Part shown: positions 1-6,311 of the stretch, in pieces | How the letters are laid out: each line of letters opens with the position of its first letter | Numbering within the stretch: position 1 is the stretch's first letter | Origin: Micrococcales bacterium | Lineage (GTDB): Bacteria; Actinomycetota; Actinomycetes; Actinomycetales; Dermatophilaceae | Reading direction: 5' to 3' | Assembly: GCA_003132125.1 (NCBI GenBank) | Contig: PKWT01000501.1 | Span: 2,188-8,498 of the forward strand | DNA length: 6,311 nucleotides | Program-made: the position numbers and the translations under genes | The notes under the pieces: model-generated | What the model was told of the DNA's origin: nothing | What the model saw: only the letters and a program-made list of their open reading frames with translations | The model's database searches: none

Positions 1-697
1 GGCGCCGGAGTGCAAGGTTGCCATCGTCATGGGCCTGTCCGCGCCACAGGGTGAGAAGCATCGGCGTCACTCGATGGTCGTCGTCCCGATGGACGCGCCC
101 GGCGTTCACGTCGAGCGTTCAACCCACGTCCTTGGCTACCGCGATGGTCCGCACGGCGGTCACGCCGAGATCGTGTATGACGCGGTGCGGGTGCCGCGTG
201 ACCACCTTCTGGGCGAGTGGAACGGTGGGTTCGCCATCGGCCAGGCGCGACTGGGCCCGGGACGGATCCACCACTGCATGCGACTGATCGGCATGGCCGA
301 GCGAGCGTACGACCTCATGTGCACCCGGGTGCAGCAACGTGTGGCGTTCGGCAAGCCCCTCGCCGCGCAAGGAGTGGTGCAGGAGTGGATCGCCGAGAGC
401 CGGATTCGGATCGAGCAGGCTCGGCTGTTGGTGCTCAAGACGGCCTGGCTGATGGACACGGTCGGCAACCGCGGTGCCGCCGTGGAGATTTCGGCGATCA
501 AGGTCGCCATCCCCGAGATGGCCACATGGGTCATCGACCGTGCCATGCAGGCGCACGGCGGCATGGGCGTCAGCCAGGACACGCCCTTGCCTGAGCTCTA
601 CGCCCAGGCAAGGATGCTGCATCTGGCGGACGGGCCGGACGAGGTCCATAAGATGGCCATGGCCCGGCGCGAGCTCAGGCGCTACCCAACCGGCTGA
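1..697 (+). CDS. Acyl-CoA dehydrogenase family protein, C-terminal part (5' truncated by window edge)
   Basis: This is a flavoenzyme of the acyl-CoA dehydrogenase family, which introduces a trans-2,3 double bond into acyl-CoA and passes electrons to electron-transfer flavoprotein. The frame is open from base 2 to a TGA at 695-697, giving 231 visible residues. The usual family length is about 400, so roughly the N-terminal 170 residues are missing. Visible marks are the mid-domain segment SMVVVPMDAPGV (about residues 24-35), QARLGPGRIHHCMR (81-94), RVAFGKPL (113-120), the C-terminal flavin/CoA-domain segment QAHGGMGVSQDTPL (183-196) and LADGPDEVH (208-216) near the end. The pattern resembles the ACAD10/ACAD11-like branch more than short-chain dehydrogenases, but the substrate cannot be read from the sequence. 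ATG 29 is an internal methionine, not a start, because the homologous sequence continues upstream of it. The gene converges on the sugar transporter genes and has no evident functional link to them. Family is near certain; subfamily is tentative. Confidence 0.93.
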   Translation, partial: APECKVAIVMGLSAPQGEKHRRHSMVVVPMDAPGVHVERSTHVLGYRDGPHGGHAEIVYDAVRVPRDHLLGEWNGGFAIGQARLGPGRIHHCMRLIGMAERAYDLMCTRVQQRVAFGKPLAAQGVVQEWIAESRIRIEQARLLVLKTAWLMDTVGNRGAAVEISAIKVAIPEMATWVIDRAMQAHGGMGVSQDTPLPELYAQARMLHLADGPDEVHKMAMARRELRRYPTG

Positions 698-753
698 GCG
701 GCACGGCATACCGTTCCGACGGACTTACCCGACAGGCATTCATCCCACCGTGT
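698..753. other. Short convergent intergenic gap without a convincing terminator
   Basis: These 56 bases separate the stop codons of two genes that face each other. The only structures I can find are a 4-bp hairpin, ACGG-CATA-CCGT (703-714), and a weak 5-bp pairing of GGCAT (735-739) with ATGCC (756-760) that runs into the permease stop codon. Neither is followed by a U-tract on either strand. Termination here may be Rho-dependent or may lie inside the opposing gene. Confidence 0.5.
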
Positions 754-2043
754 TCATGCCTCCGGGCCGACCGCTGTGACTGTTGCCGGCGGTGGTGAGG
801 AGCCGCGGTTCATCCCCGACATGATCATGCCGATAAACGACGGCCGCCCCTGGAGCTTGGAGCGGACGTCGAACGCGACTGCCAGCAGCAGGACCATGCC
901 CTTGATGATCTGGATGAAGTTCGAGTCGACGCTCAGGTTGGCCAGACCAAGGTTGAGGACACCCATGACCAAGCCGCCGACCATGGAGCCGGAGACCGTG
1001 CCGATCCCGCCTGCAACGGCGGCTCCACCGATGAACACGGCGGCGATGGCATCAAGCTCGAAGCCCACACCGTCCTTCGGGTTGGCAGCGTTGAGGTAGG
1101 CCGTGAAGACCATGCCGGCGACCCCCGAGAGCAACCCCATGTTGACCAAGACCATGAAGTCGATCCGCTTGGTGTTGACGCCGGAGAGTCCGGCTGCCAT
1201 GGAGTTGCCGCCGACGGAGTAGATATGACGGCCGAAGACGGTCTTGCGCGTGACGAAGGTGTAGATCGCGACCAGAACGCCCAGGATGAGAGCGACGATC
1301 GGAACGCCCTTGTATGAGGCGAGCAACAGGCCGAACACCATGACGGCGGCACCGATCACGACCAGCTTGATGAGGCTGATGGACCACGGTGGCACGTCCA
1401 TCTGGTGCTTGCGCAGCGCTGCCCGCTTGCGAACCTCCAGCACCGCGAACAGGACAACCAGCAGGATCGCCAGCAGCAGTGTCGGATTGTGATAGCCGGT
1501 CTTCGGGCCAATGTCAGGGATGAAACCGTTCGCGATGATCTGGAACCCGTCAGGTACCCCGACGCTCGATGCGTTGAGCATCATCAGGTCGAGCCCGCGG
1601 AAGAGCATCATGCCTGCGAGAGTGACGATGAAGGCCGGGATGCCGACGTACGCCACCCAGAAACCCTGCCACGCCCCGACGATGACGCCCACGATCAGGC
1701 CGAGGATGATTGCCAGCGGCCAGGGGAGGTCGAAGCGCTGCATCGAGATCGCCACGGTGGCCCCGACAAAGGCTGCGACCGAGCCGACCGACAGATCGAT
1801 GTGTCCGGCGATGATCACCATCACCATGCCGATCGCCAGGATGAGGATGTAGCCGTTCTGGACCAGCAGGCTCGTCACGTTCCTTGGCTCGAGGAACAGC
1901 CCGTCGGTCAGAACCTGGAAGAGGGCGACGAGCAGCAGCAGGGCCATGATCATCCCGTACTGCCGGACGTTGCCGCCCATTGCCTGCCTGGCCTGGGCGA
2001 CGAAAGAGATCGGGGAGGCCGAGTCTAGGGACTTCTGGCTCAT
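754..2043 (-). CDS. mmsB: Multiple-monosaccharide ABC transporter permease (MmsB/GguB)
   Basis: This is the membrane channel of a sugar importer of the ribose/xylose permease class (BPD_transp_2 fold), 429 residues. It most resembles GguB, the partner of ChvE. The first strong hydrophobic segment is at about residues 31-50, the next at about 62-80, and others lie near 108-130, 135-150, 187-202, 225-242, 247-264, 297-316, 332-366 and 376-391, so about ten spans. Family signatures include GHIDLSVGS (80-88), a sugar-permease hallmark after the second span, and NPKDGVGFELDAIAAVFIGG (321-340). The long loop between about residues 155 and 186, and a charged stretch at 204-217, fit the longer GguB type better than the roughly 320-residue RbsC type. 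The tail from about 411 is a low-complexity, proline-rich cytoplasmic end. The ATG at 2041-2043 overlaps the mmsA stop codon, so translation is probably coupled. It is the last gene of the cluster. Exact sugar range is inferred from the neighbours. Confidence 0.95.
   Translation of the reverse strand: MSQKSLDSASPISFVAQARQAMGGNVRQYGMIMALLLLVALFQVLTDGLFLEPRNVTSLLVQNGYILILAIGMVMVIIAGHIDLSVGSVAAFVGATVAISMQRFDLPWPLAIILGLIVGVIVGAWQGFWVAYVGIPAFIVTLAGMMLFRGLDLMMLNASSVGVPDGFQIIANGFIPDIGPKTGYHNPTLLLAILLVVLFAVLEVRKRAALRKHQMDVPPWSISLIKLVVIGAAVMVFGLLLASYKGVPIVALILGVLVAIYTFVTRKTVFGRHIYSVGGNSMAAGLSGVNTKRIDFMVLVNMGLLSGVAGMVFTAYLNAANPKDGVGFELDAIAAVFIGGAAVAGGIGTVSGSMVGGLVMGVLNLGLANLSVDSNFIQIIKGMVLLLAVAFDVRSKLQGRPSFIGMIMSGMNRGSSPPPATVTAVGPEA
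2040..2043 (-). promoter_or_regulatory. ATGA start/stop overlap coupling mmsA and mmsB
   Basis: On the minus strand the four bases ATGA hold both the mmsB start codon (2043-2041) and the mmsA stop codon (2042-2040). Just upstream there is only a weak purine stretch (GAGAGACGG, about 9 nt before the ATG). Ribosomes finishing mmsA therefore probably re-initiate on mmsB, which would keep ATPase and permease in similar amounts. Confidence 0.85.
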
Positions 2044-3590
2044 TGCTGGACCGTCTCTCGCTGGATCTTGCCTTGGGTCATGTAACGCATGAGGGTCTCC
2101 TGGTCGGCCTTGTCATGCGGGACCTCCGCGGTGATCACTCCCTCGCTGAGGGTGTAGATGCGGTCGCACATGCCGAGCAGCTCGGGCAGCTCGGAGGAGA
2201 TCATCAGGACTCCCCGGCCACTGTCGGCCAGGCGGTTGATGATTTCGTAGATCTCGTATTTGGCGCCCACGTCGATGCCGCGGGTCGGCTCGTCGAGCAT
2301 CAGCAGGTCCGGGCCGGTGAACATCCACTTGCCCAGGACGACCTTCTGCTGGTTGCCCCCGGACAGCGTGGCCACGCCCACATCGACGCTCGGCGCCTTG
2401 ATGTTCAAGTCCTTGCGGTACTTGTTGGCCGCCACGATCTCGAGATTGTCATCGACCGCGCCCTTGTGCCGGATCTTCCTCAAGGCCGCCGAGGTGATGG
2501 ACGCCTTGACGGAGTCGTGCAGATTCAGGCCCAGGGTCTTGCGGTCTTCGGTGACATAGGCCAGACCGGCGTCGATCGCCTGGGACACGTTCTTGAGGTG
2601 CAAAGCCTTGCCGTCCTTGAAGAGCTCGCCGGAGATCTTGTGCCCATATGACTGGCCGAAGATGCTGCGGGCCAGCTCGGTGCGACCGGCGCCCATGAGC
2701 CCGGCCAATCCGACGATCTCGCCGCGCCGGATGTTGAGGCTGGCGCCGTGTACGACGTACCGGGTGTGGTCGTCGGGATGCAGCACGCTCCAGTCCTTGA
2801 TCTCCAGGAGCATCTCGCCGACCGTGGGCTCGTGCGGAGGGAATCGGTGGTCCAGGTCGCGCCCGACCATGCCCTTGATGATCCGGTCCTCGTTGATGCC
2901 GTCGGCTTTGACGTCGAGGGTCTCGATCGTCCGCCCGTCTCGGATGATCGTGATGGAGTCCGAGATCTGTTCGATCTCGTTGAGCTTGTGGGAGATCATG
3001 ATCATCGTGATGCCCTTGTGGCGCAAGCCGTCGAGGAGGTTCAACAGGTGCATGGAGTCGGCATCGTTGAGGGCCGCGGTGGGCTCATCCAGGATCAGCA
3101 GCTTGACGCTCTTGGCCAGGGCCTTGGCGATCTCGACGAGCTGCTGCTTCCCGATACCGATGTTCTTGATCTTGGTGTTCGGGTTCTCCGACAGGCCAAC
3201 GCGCGCGAGGAGCTCATTGGCTTTGGCGGTGGCTTCGTACCAGTTGATGATCCCGTGGCTGGCGACCTCGTTGCCCTGGAACAGGTTCTCCACGATGCTC
3301 AGCTCGGGAATCAGCGCCAGCTCCTGGTGGATGATGACGATGCCCGCGCGCTCACTCTCGCGGATGCCCTTGAACTCGCACCGCTGGTCCTCGAAGAAGA
3401 TCTGACCCTGGTAGGTACCGAACGGGTGTATGCCGGACAGGACTTTCATCAGGGTCGACTTGCCCGCGCCGTTCTCGCCACAGATCGCGTGGATCTCACC
3501 GCGTGTGACGTTAAGGGTGACGTCCGCCAGCGCCTTGACGCCGGGGAACTCCTTGGTGATCCCCCTCATGGAGAGAATAGTGTTGTCCAT
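2040..3590 (-). CDS. mmsA: Multiple-monosaccharide ABC transporter ATP-binding protein (MmsA/GguA), two ATPase domains
   Basis: This is the cytoplasmic ATPase that drives sugar import through MmsB. It has 516 residues, the normal size for fused double-domain sugar ATPases (RbsA, XylG, GguA). Domain 1 has Walker A GENGAGKST (38-46), Q-loop glutamine 89, a diverged signature IGIGKQQ (about 144-150), Walker B LLILDEPTAAL (164-174) and switch histidine 201. Domain 2 has a degenerate Walker A, GLMGAGRTEL (297-306), with arginine where lysine should be. It keeps a canonical signature LSGGNQQK (409-416) and Walker B LLMLDEPTRGIDVG (429-442), and has serine (about 466) in place of the switch histidine. 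This asymmetry is normal in the family and means that one composite ATP site does most of the hydrolysis. The start at ATG 3590 is chosen because GAGGTG lies 7 nt upstream and homology begins there. The open frame continues 43 codons further up into the intergenic region, but those residues look non-coding. The symbol mmsA is also used for an unrelated methylmalonate-semialdehyde dehydrogenase. Confidence 0.97.
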   Translation of the reverse strand: MDNTILSMRGITKEFPGVKALADVTLNVTRGEIHAICGENGAGKSTLMKVLSGIHPFGTYQGQIFFEDQRCEFKGIRESERAGIVIIHQELALIPELSIVENLFQGNEVASHGIINWYEATAKANELLARVGLSENPNTKIKNIGIGKQQLVEIAKALAKSVKLLILDEPTAALNDADSMHLLNLLDGLRHKGITMIMISHKLNEIEQISDSITIIRDGRTIETLDVKADGINEDRIIKGMVGRDLDHRFPPHEPTVGEMLLEIKDWSVLHPDDHTRYVVHGASLNIRRGEIVGLAGLMGAGRTELARSIFGQSYGHKISGELFKDGKALHLKNVSQAIDAGLAYVTEDRKTLGLNLHDSVKASITSAALRKIRHKGAVDDNLEIVAANKYRKDLNIKAPSVDVGVATLSGGNQQKVVLGKWMFTGPDLLMLDEPTRGIDVGAKYEIYEIINRLADSGRGVLMISSELPELLGMCDRIYTLSEGVITAEVPHDKADQETLMRYMTQGKIQRETVQQ

Positions 3591-3597
3591 ATGTCCA

Positions 3598-3603
3598 CAC
3601 CTC
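3598..3603 (-). promoter_or_regulatory. Ribosome binding site of mmsA
   Basis: The minus strand reads GAGGTG followed by 7 nt and then ATG at 3590. It is a good Shine-Dalgarno match at ideal spacing and decides the start against the longer open frame that reaches back to 3719. Confidence 0.8.
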
Positions 3604-3680
3604 GGGCAAGAGACGAGAAGGAAACTGCGTTGGTTTGAGCTGAATGTGCGTCTTACCGCGGATGCGTTGAGCTGGCCGGT

Positions 3681-3721
3681 GAGTGGCTTGGTGTGGCAGT
3701 TGGGCCGACACCAAACCACTC
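3681..3721 (-). promoter_or_regulatory. Strong intercistronic stem-loop after chvE, no U-tract
   Basis: On the minus-strand transcript, arm GAGUGGUUUGGUGU (from 3721 down to 3708) pairs with ACACCAAGCCACUC (3694 down to 3681). All 14 positions pair, with one G-U wobble. A further GGC/GCC pairing (3704-3706 with 3695-3697) closes a 6-nt loop after one bulged base. What follows the stem is ACCGGCCAGCUCAACG, with no run of U, so it is not a standard intrinsic terminator. It starts about 34 nt after the chvE stop. In other ABC sugar operons a stem-loop in this position protects the binding-protein mRNA or partly stops transcription, so that binding protein is made in excess. That role is inferred here. 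The imperfect DNA palindrome could also be an operator. Confidence 0.75.
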
Positions 3722-3754
3722 GCCAGTTGTCGTTCGGTCAGTCGGGTTTGGCGG

Positions 3755-4846
3755 TCAGCCCAGCTCGGCCGCGGTGTAGTACTTCGCGTCGAGCAGAATC
3801 TGTCTGACGTTGGACTTGTCGATCGCGACGGGCTGGAGCAGCATCGTCGGAACAACCTTGACGCCGTTGTCGTAGGACGTCGTGTCGTTGACCGTGACGG
3901 TCTTCTTCTCGGCGATCTGCCTGATCATGGTGACTGTTGCCTCTGCGAGCTTGCTGGTGTCCTTGAACACCGAGGAGTACTGCTCGCCGGCGAGGATGGA
4001 CTTGACCGACTCGATCTCGGCATCCTGCCCGGTGATCACTGGCAGCTTCTTGGCGCCGCTGCCGTAGCCGTTCCCCTTAAGGGCGGCGATGATGCCGCGA
4101 GACAGGCCGTCATACGGAGCAAGAACACCCTGAACGTCGCTGCGCGCGTAGGACTTGGTGAGGATGTTCTCCATCCGCCTCTTGGCGACGGCTGCGTCCC
4201 AGCGCAGCGTGGCAACGGTCTTGAAGTCCGTCTCACCCGAGGGGATCACGATCTGCTTGGAGTCGATGAGCGGCTGAAGAACCTTCATCGCGCCGTTGAA
4301 GAAGAACGTGGCGTTGTTGTCGTCGGGGGATCCTGCGAACAGCTCGACATTCCACGGGGCGGGCTTGCCGCTGGCTTTCAGCCCGTCGATCAGGGACTGG
4401 GCCTGGAGCTCGCCGACCTTGAGGTTGTCGAAGGTCGCGTAGTAGTCGACGGCGTCCGTGCTGCGCAGGAGGCGGTCGTAGGCGATGACCGGGATGCCGG
4501 CCGCTTTCGCCTGCTTCAGGGCTCCGGCGAGGGCGGTGCCGTCGATGGAGGCCACGACCAGGACCTGGTTGTTCTTGGTCACCATGTCGTTGACCTGGGT
4601 GACCTGGGTCGGGATGTCGTCATTTGCGTACACGAGGTTGACCTTGTAACCGGCCGCCTCCAGCTGGGTCTTCATCGCATTGCCGTCCTTGATCCAGCGC
4701 TGCGAGGTCTTGGTGGGCATAGCCACCCCGATCGTGCCCTTGGTGCCGCTGGCGATGCCGTCCTTGGCGGTGGCGTCGGACCGGCCGCAGCCTGTCATGG
4801 TCAGCGCTAAAGCGCCGGTCGCCATTATGGCGAGTATCTTGCGCAT
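3755..4846 (-). CDS. chvE: Multiple-monosaccharide ABC transporter substrate-binding lipoprotein (ChvE-like)
   Basis: This is the extracytoplasmic sugar receptor of the importer, a periplasmic-binding-protein type 1 fold of the ribose/galactose-binding class. In this Gram-positive-like setting it would be tethered to the membrane by a lipid. The chosen form has 363 residues. A signal peptide begins MRKILAIMATGALALTMTGC with lipobox MTGC and cysteine at residue 20. Segments typical of ChvE are IGVAMPTKTSQRWIKDGN (about 39-56), NDDIPTQ, VVASIDGTAL, VIAYDRLLR, YYATFDN, ELFAGSPDDNNA (about 168-179), APYDGLSRGII, ITGQDAEIESVKSILAGEQYS split over about 271-291, and VNDTTSYDNGVKVVP. The SPDDNN, YDGLS and GQDAE stretches line the sugar pocket in this family. 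An ATG six bases upstream (4852) would add Met-Ser, but the ribosome site fits the ATG at 4846 better. The gene lies 58 nt after araA and before the ATPase gene. ChvE proteins bind arabinose, galactose, glucose, xylose and related sugars, so specificity cannot be fixed from sequence. Confidence 0.95.
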   Translation of the reverse strand: MRKILAIMATGALALTMTGCGRSDATAKDGIASGTKGTIGVAMPTKTSQRWIKDGNAMKTQLEAAGYKVNLVYANDDIPTQVTQVNDMVTKNNQVLVVASIDGTALAGALKQAKAAGIPVIAYDRLLRSTDAVDYYATFDNLKVGELQAQSLIDGLKASGKPAPWNVELFAGSPDDNNATFFFNGAMKVLQPLIDSKQIVIPSGETDFKTVATLRWDAAVAKRRMENILTKSYARSDVQGVLAPYDGLSRGIIAALKGNGYGSGAKKLPVITGQDAEIESVKSILAGEQYSSVFKDTSKLAEATVTMIRQIAEKKTVTVNDTTSYDNGVKVVPTMLLQPVAIDKSNVRQILLDAKYYTAAELG

Positions 4847-4852
4847 GCTCAT

Positions 4853-4857
4853 TTCCT
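4853..4857 (-). promoter_or_regulatory. Ribosome binding site of chvE that decides the start codon
   Basis: The minus strand reads AGGAAATGAGCATG, with two in-frame ATGs. The AGGA core (4854-4857) is only 1 nt from the first ATG (4852) but 7 nt from the second (4846). Only the second spacing is normal, so initiation is placed at 4846. No other Shine-Dalgarno-like sequence lies nearby upstream. Confidence 0.65.
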
Positions 4858-4904
4858 ATCGTTGGAGAACGGTACCTTGTTGGTTTGGGTTGGCTGGTTC
4901 GGAC
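4858..4904 (-). other. araA-chvE intercistronic spacer
   Basis: This short spacer after the araA stop is rich in AACC/CCAA units on the minus strand and holds the 9-mer CAAACCAAC (4887-4879), also found ahead of mmsA. There is no hairpin with a U-tract and no clear promoter, so araA and chvE are probably co-transcribed. Confidence 0.5.
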
Positions 4905-6311
4905 TCAGAAGCCTTGGGCCAGTCGGTAGTACGCCTGGTTCCATCGCAGCTCCTGCAGGAATCGGCGGGGGCGGGTGTCCGCGTCGATCATGACGAGCTC
5001 GGTGCGGGTCATCTCGGCGAAGTCCCACAGGTGCTCGGCGTTCAGTGCCGTTGACAGCACTGTGTGGTGCGGGCCGCCGGCGGTCAGCCATGCCTCGGTG
5101 GAGGTGCGCAGGCTGGGGGCCGGCTTCCATACGGCGCGAGCCACGGGCAGGTTCGGCAGCGGATGATCGGGTTCGACCACCTCGACCTCGTTGGCCACGA
5201 GCCGGAAGCGCTCGCCCATGTCTGCGATGCCGAGGATCACGGCGCCGCCCGGGCTCGCGTCGAAGACGAGACGTACCGGGTCCTCACGTCTGCCGATGCC
5301 CAAGGGATGGATCTCCAGCGTCGGCTTCCCGGCGGCGATAGAGGGGCAGACCTCGAGCATGTGGGCGCCCAGGATCCGTTCGTGGCCCGGAGCCAGGTGG
5401 TAGGTGTAGTCCTCCATGAAGGAGGTGCCCCCGGGGAGCCCGTCGGCCATCACCTTCAACGTGCGGAGCATGACCGAGGTCTTCCAGTCGCCCTCAGCGC
5501 CGAAGCCGTAACCCTCAGCCATCAGACGCTGGACAGCAAGGCCGGGCAACTGCCGGAGCCCGCCAAGATCCTCGAAGTTCGTGGTGAACGCGGTGAACCC
5601 GCCAGCGGCCAGAAAGGACTTCAGGCCGAGCTCGATGCGGGCGCCGTAGCGCAGCGACTCGTGTCGTTCCCCACCGGAGCGCAGCTCGGCGGACACGTCA
5701 TACAGGTCCTCGTACTGTGTGACCAGCGAGTCGATTCCGGCATCGGGGACGCTGTCGACGGACTCGACCAGATCGTTGACCCCGTAGGTGTTGACAGAAA
5801 CCCCGAATCGCAGCTCGGCCTCGACCTTGTCGCCCTCGGTCACGGCGACATTGCGCATGTTGTCTCCGAACCTGGCCAGTTTCATCGTGCGCAGCGCCGT
5901 CGTGGCAGCGGCCGCGCGGGCCCAGGTCCCGACGCGATCGGAGACGCTCGGGTCGCTCACGTGACCGGTGACGGTCTTGCGGGTCACGCCGATGCGGGTC
6001 TGGATGTAGCCGAACTCCCGGTCCCCGTGAGCGGCCTGGTTGAGGTTCATGAAGTCCATGTCGATCTGCCCCCATGGCAGGTCGACGTTGGCTTGGGTAT
6101 GCAGGTGAAGCAACGGCTTTCGCAACGCGTCCAGTCCCGAGATCCACATCTTGGCCGGCGAGAACGTATGCATCCAGGCGATGATCCCGACGCAGGCGTC
6201 GTCGGCGTTGGCCTCCAGGACGAGGCGCCGGATCGCGTCGGCGTCGGTGAGCACCGGCTTCCAGATGACTCGGGACGCGACCGCATCGGCGGCGTCGAGC
6301 TGTGCCGCGAT
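4905..6311 (-). CDS. araA: L-arabinose isomerase (N-terminus beyond the right window edge)
   Basis: This cytoplasmic enzyme converts L-arabinose to L-ribulose, the first step of bacterial arabinose breakdown. The frame is open to the last base, giving 468 visible residues, so about 33 are missing compared with the 500-residue E. coli enzyme. Alignment from memory with E. coli AraA keeps a nearly constant offset of 33. The metal and catalytic residues are all present: Glu273 in AEGDWKT (E. coli Glu306), Glu300 in SFMEDYTYH (Glu333), His317 in LGAHMLEVCPS (His350) and the GGPHHT histidines at 415-416 (His450 region). Other family segments are WMHTFSPAKMWI, PWGQIDMDFMNLNQAAHG, ARFGDNMRNVAVTEGDKV and QLPGLAVQRLMAEGYGF. 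GTG 6254 is internal, because homologous residues (IWKP and others) continue upstream. It reads in the same direction as chvE-mmsA-mmsB and probably leads the visible part of the operon. Promoter, regulator and any araB/araD lie outside the window. Confidence 0.97.
   Translation of the reverse strand: MAAQLDAADAVASRVIWKPVLTDADAIRRLVLEANADDACVGIIAWMHTFSPAKMWISGLDALRKPLLHLHTQANVDLPWGQIDMDFMNLNQAAHGDREFGYIQTRIGVTRKTVTGHVSDPSVSDRVGTWARAAAATTALRTMKLARFGDNMRNVAVTEGDKVEAELRFGVSVNTYGVNDLVESVDSVPDAGIDSLVTQYEDLYDVSAELRSGGERHESLRYGARIELGLKSFLAAGGFTAFTTNFEDLGGLRQLPGLAVQRLMAEGYGFGAEGDWKTSVMLRTLKVMADGLPGGTSFMEDYTYHLAPGHERILGAHMLEVCPSIAAGKPTLEIHPLGIGRREDPVRLVFDASPGGAVILGIADMGERFRLVANEVEVVEPDHPLPNLPVARAVWKPAPSLRTSTEAWLTAGGPHHTVLSTALNAEHLWDFAEMTRTELVMIDADTRPRRFLQELRWNQAYYRLAQGF

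Larger units (their letters stand above)
3591..3754 (-). other. Intercistronic region between chvE and mmsA
   Basis: These 164 bases are the longest untranslated stretch inside the cluster. Reading on the minus strand from the chvE stop, they hold a weak CGCCA/TGGCG pairing (3749-3753 with 3721-3725), then a strong stem-loop (3681-3721), then about 80 nt of unstructured sequence, then the mmsA ribosome binding site. I see no convincing -35/-10 promoter pair and no small open frame with its own ribosome site. It probably acts at the RNA level rather than coding. Confidence 0.6.

Noticed and set aside
297..303. Internal methionine-rich region of the dehydrogenase considered as a frameshift point
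   Set aside because: The frame runs uninterrupted from base 2 to 697 and family motifs appear in the right order on both sides.
1405..2028. Plus-strand open frame (207 codons) rich in D, H, R and Q opposite mmsB
   Set aside because: The polar, histidine/aspartate-rich product is the typical mirror of hydrophobic membrane-protein codons read antisense, so it is not a gene.
2650..2710. Degenerate second Walker A of MmsA as a sign of gene decay
   Set aside because: Loss of the lysine in the second nucleotide site is the normal state in the RbsA/XylG/GguA family. All other motifs are intact.
2748..3638. Plus-strand open frame (296 codons) opposite mmsA
   Set aside because: It lies almost wholly within the mmsA coding region on the other strand and has shadow-type composition. 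The ATPase motifs on the minus strand settle the coding strand.
3591..3719. 43-codon N-terminal extension of mmsA
   Set aside because: It includes the ribosome site and one arm of the stem-loop, and has no family similarity. ATG 3590 has an ideally spaced GAGGTG and begins where ATPase homology begins.
3681..3721. Classical intrinsic terminator closing the operon after chvE
   Set aside because: No U-tract follows the stem on the minus strand, and mmsA and mmsB have to be expressed with chvE to make a working importer.
3683..4810. Long plus-strand open frame (375 codons) opposite chvE
   Set aside because: It is antisense to a clear ChvE homologue. Its translation is rich in V, D, G, L and R, as expected from reading GC-rich codons backwards, and shows no recognisable motif. 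I see no convincing ribosome site.
6252..6254. GTG as the true araA start
   Set aside because: The frame stays open upstream to the window edge with residues that match the AraA N-terminal domain, and the enzyme would otherwise lack about 50 residues.

Overview
This window looks like a piece of a GC-rich chromosome, most likely from an actinobacterium. Codon third positions are strongly G/C, long antisense open frames shadow the real genes, and the protein variants resemble actinobacterial ones. The assignment rests on general appearance only, since there is no marker gene.

Layout. (1) Positions 1-697, plus strand: the 3' part of an acyl-CoA dehydrogenase gene whose start lies left of the window. 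(2) Positions 698-753: a 56-base convergent gap. (3) Positions 754-6311, minus strand: a sugar gene cluster read right to left. Its order is araA (L-arabinose isomerase, N-terminus beyond the right edge), then a ChvE-type sugar-binding lipoprotein, then the double-domain sugar ABC ATPase MmsA/GguA, then the permease MmsB/GguB. Spacing is 58 nt from the araA stop codon to the preferred chvE start. It is 164 nt between chvE and mmsA, and mmsA and mmsB overlap by 4 nt (ATGA).

How the genes work together. The lipoprotein should capture an aldose sugar outside the membrane. MmsB forms the channel and MmsA powers import by ATP hydrolysis. AraA converts L-arabinose to L-ribulose in the cytoplasm. 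The joint layout suggests that L-arabinose is an important substrate, although ChvE-GguAB systems are known to accept several monosaccharides. No araB, araD or regulator is inside the window. The acyl-CoA dehydrogenase points the other way and appears functionally unrelated.

The coding content is ordinary, well-known families with intact key motifs, and I found no undescribed system. The most notable non-coding signal is a strong stem-loop (14-bp arms) between chvE and mmsA. It has no U-tract and is a plausible element for making more binding protein than membrane components. Two smaller points are a ribosome-binding-site argument that moves the chvE start two codons downstream, and a TGGTTTG heptamer repeated in the intergenic spaces.
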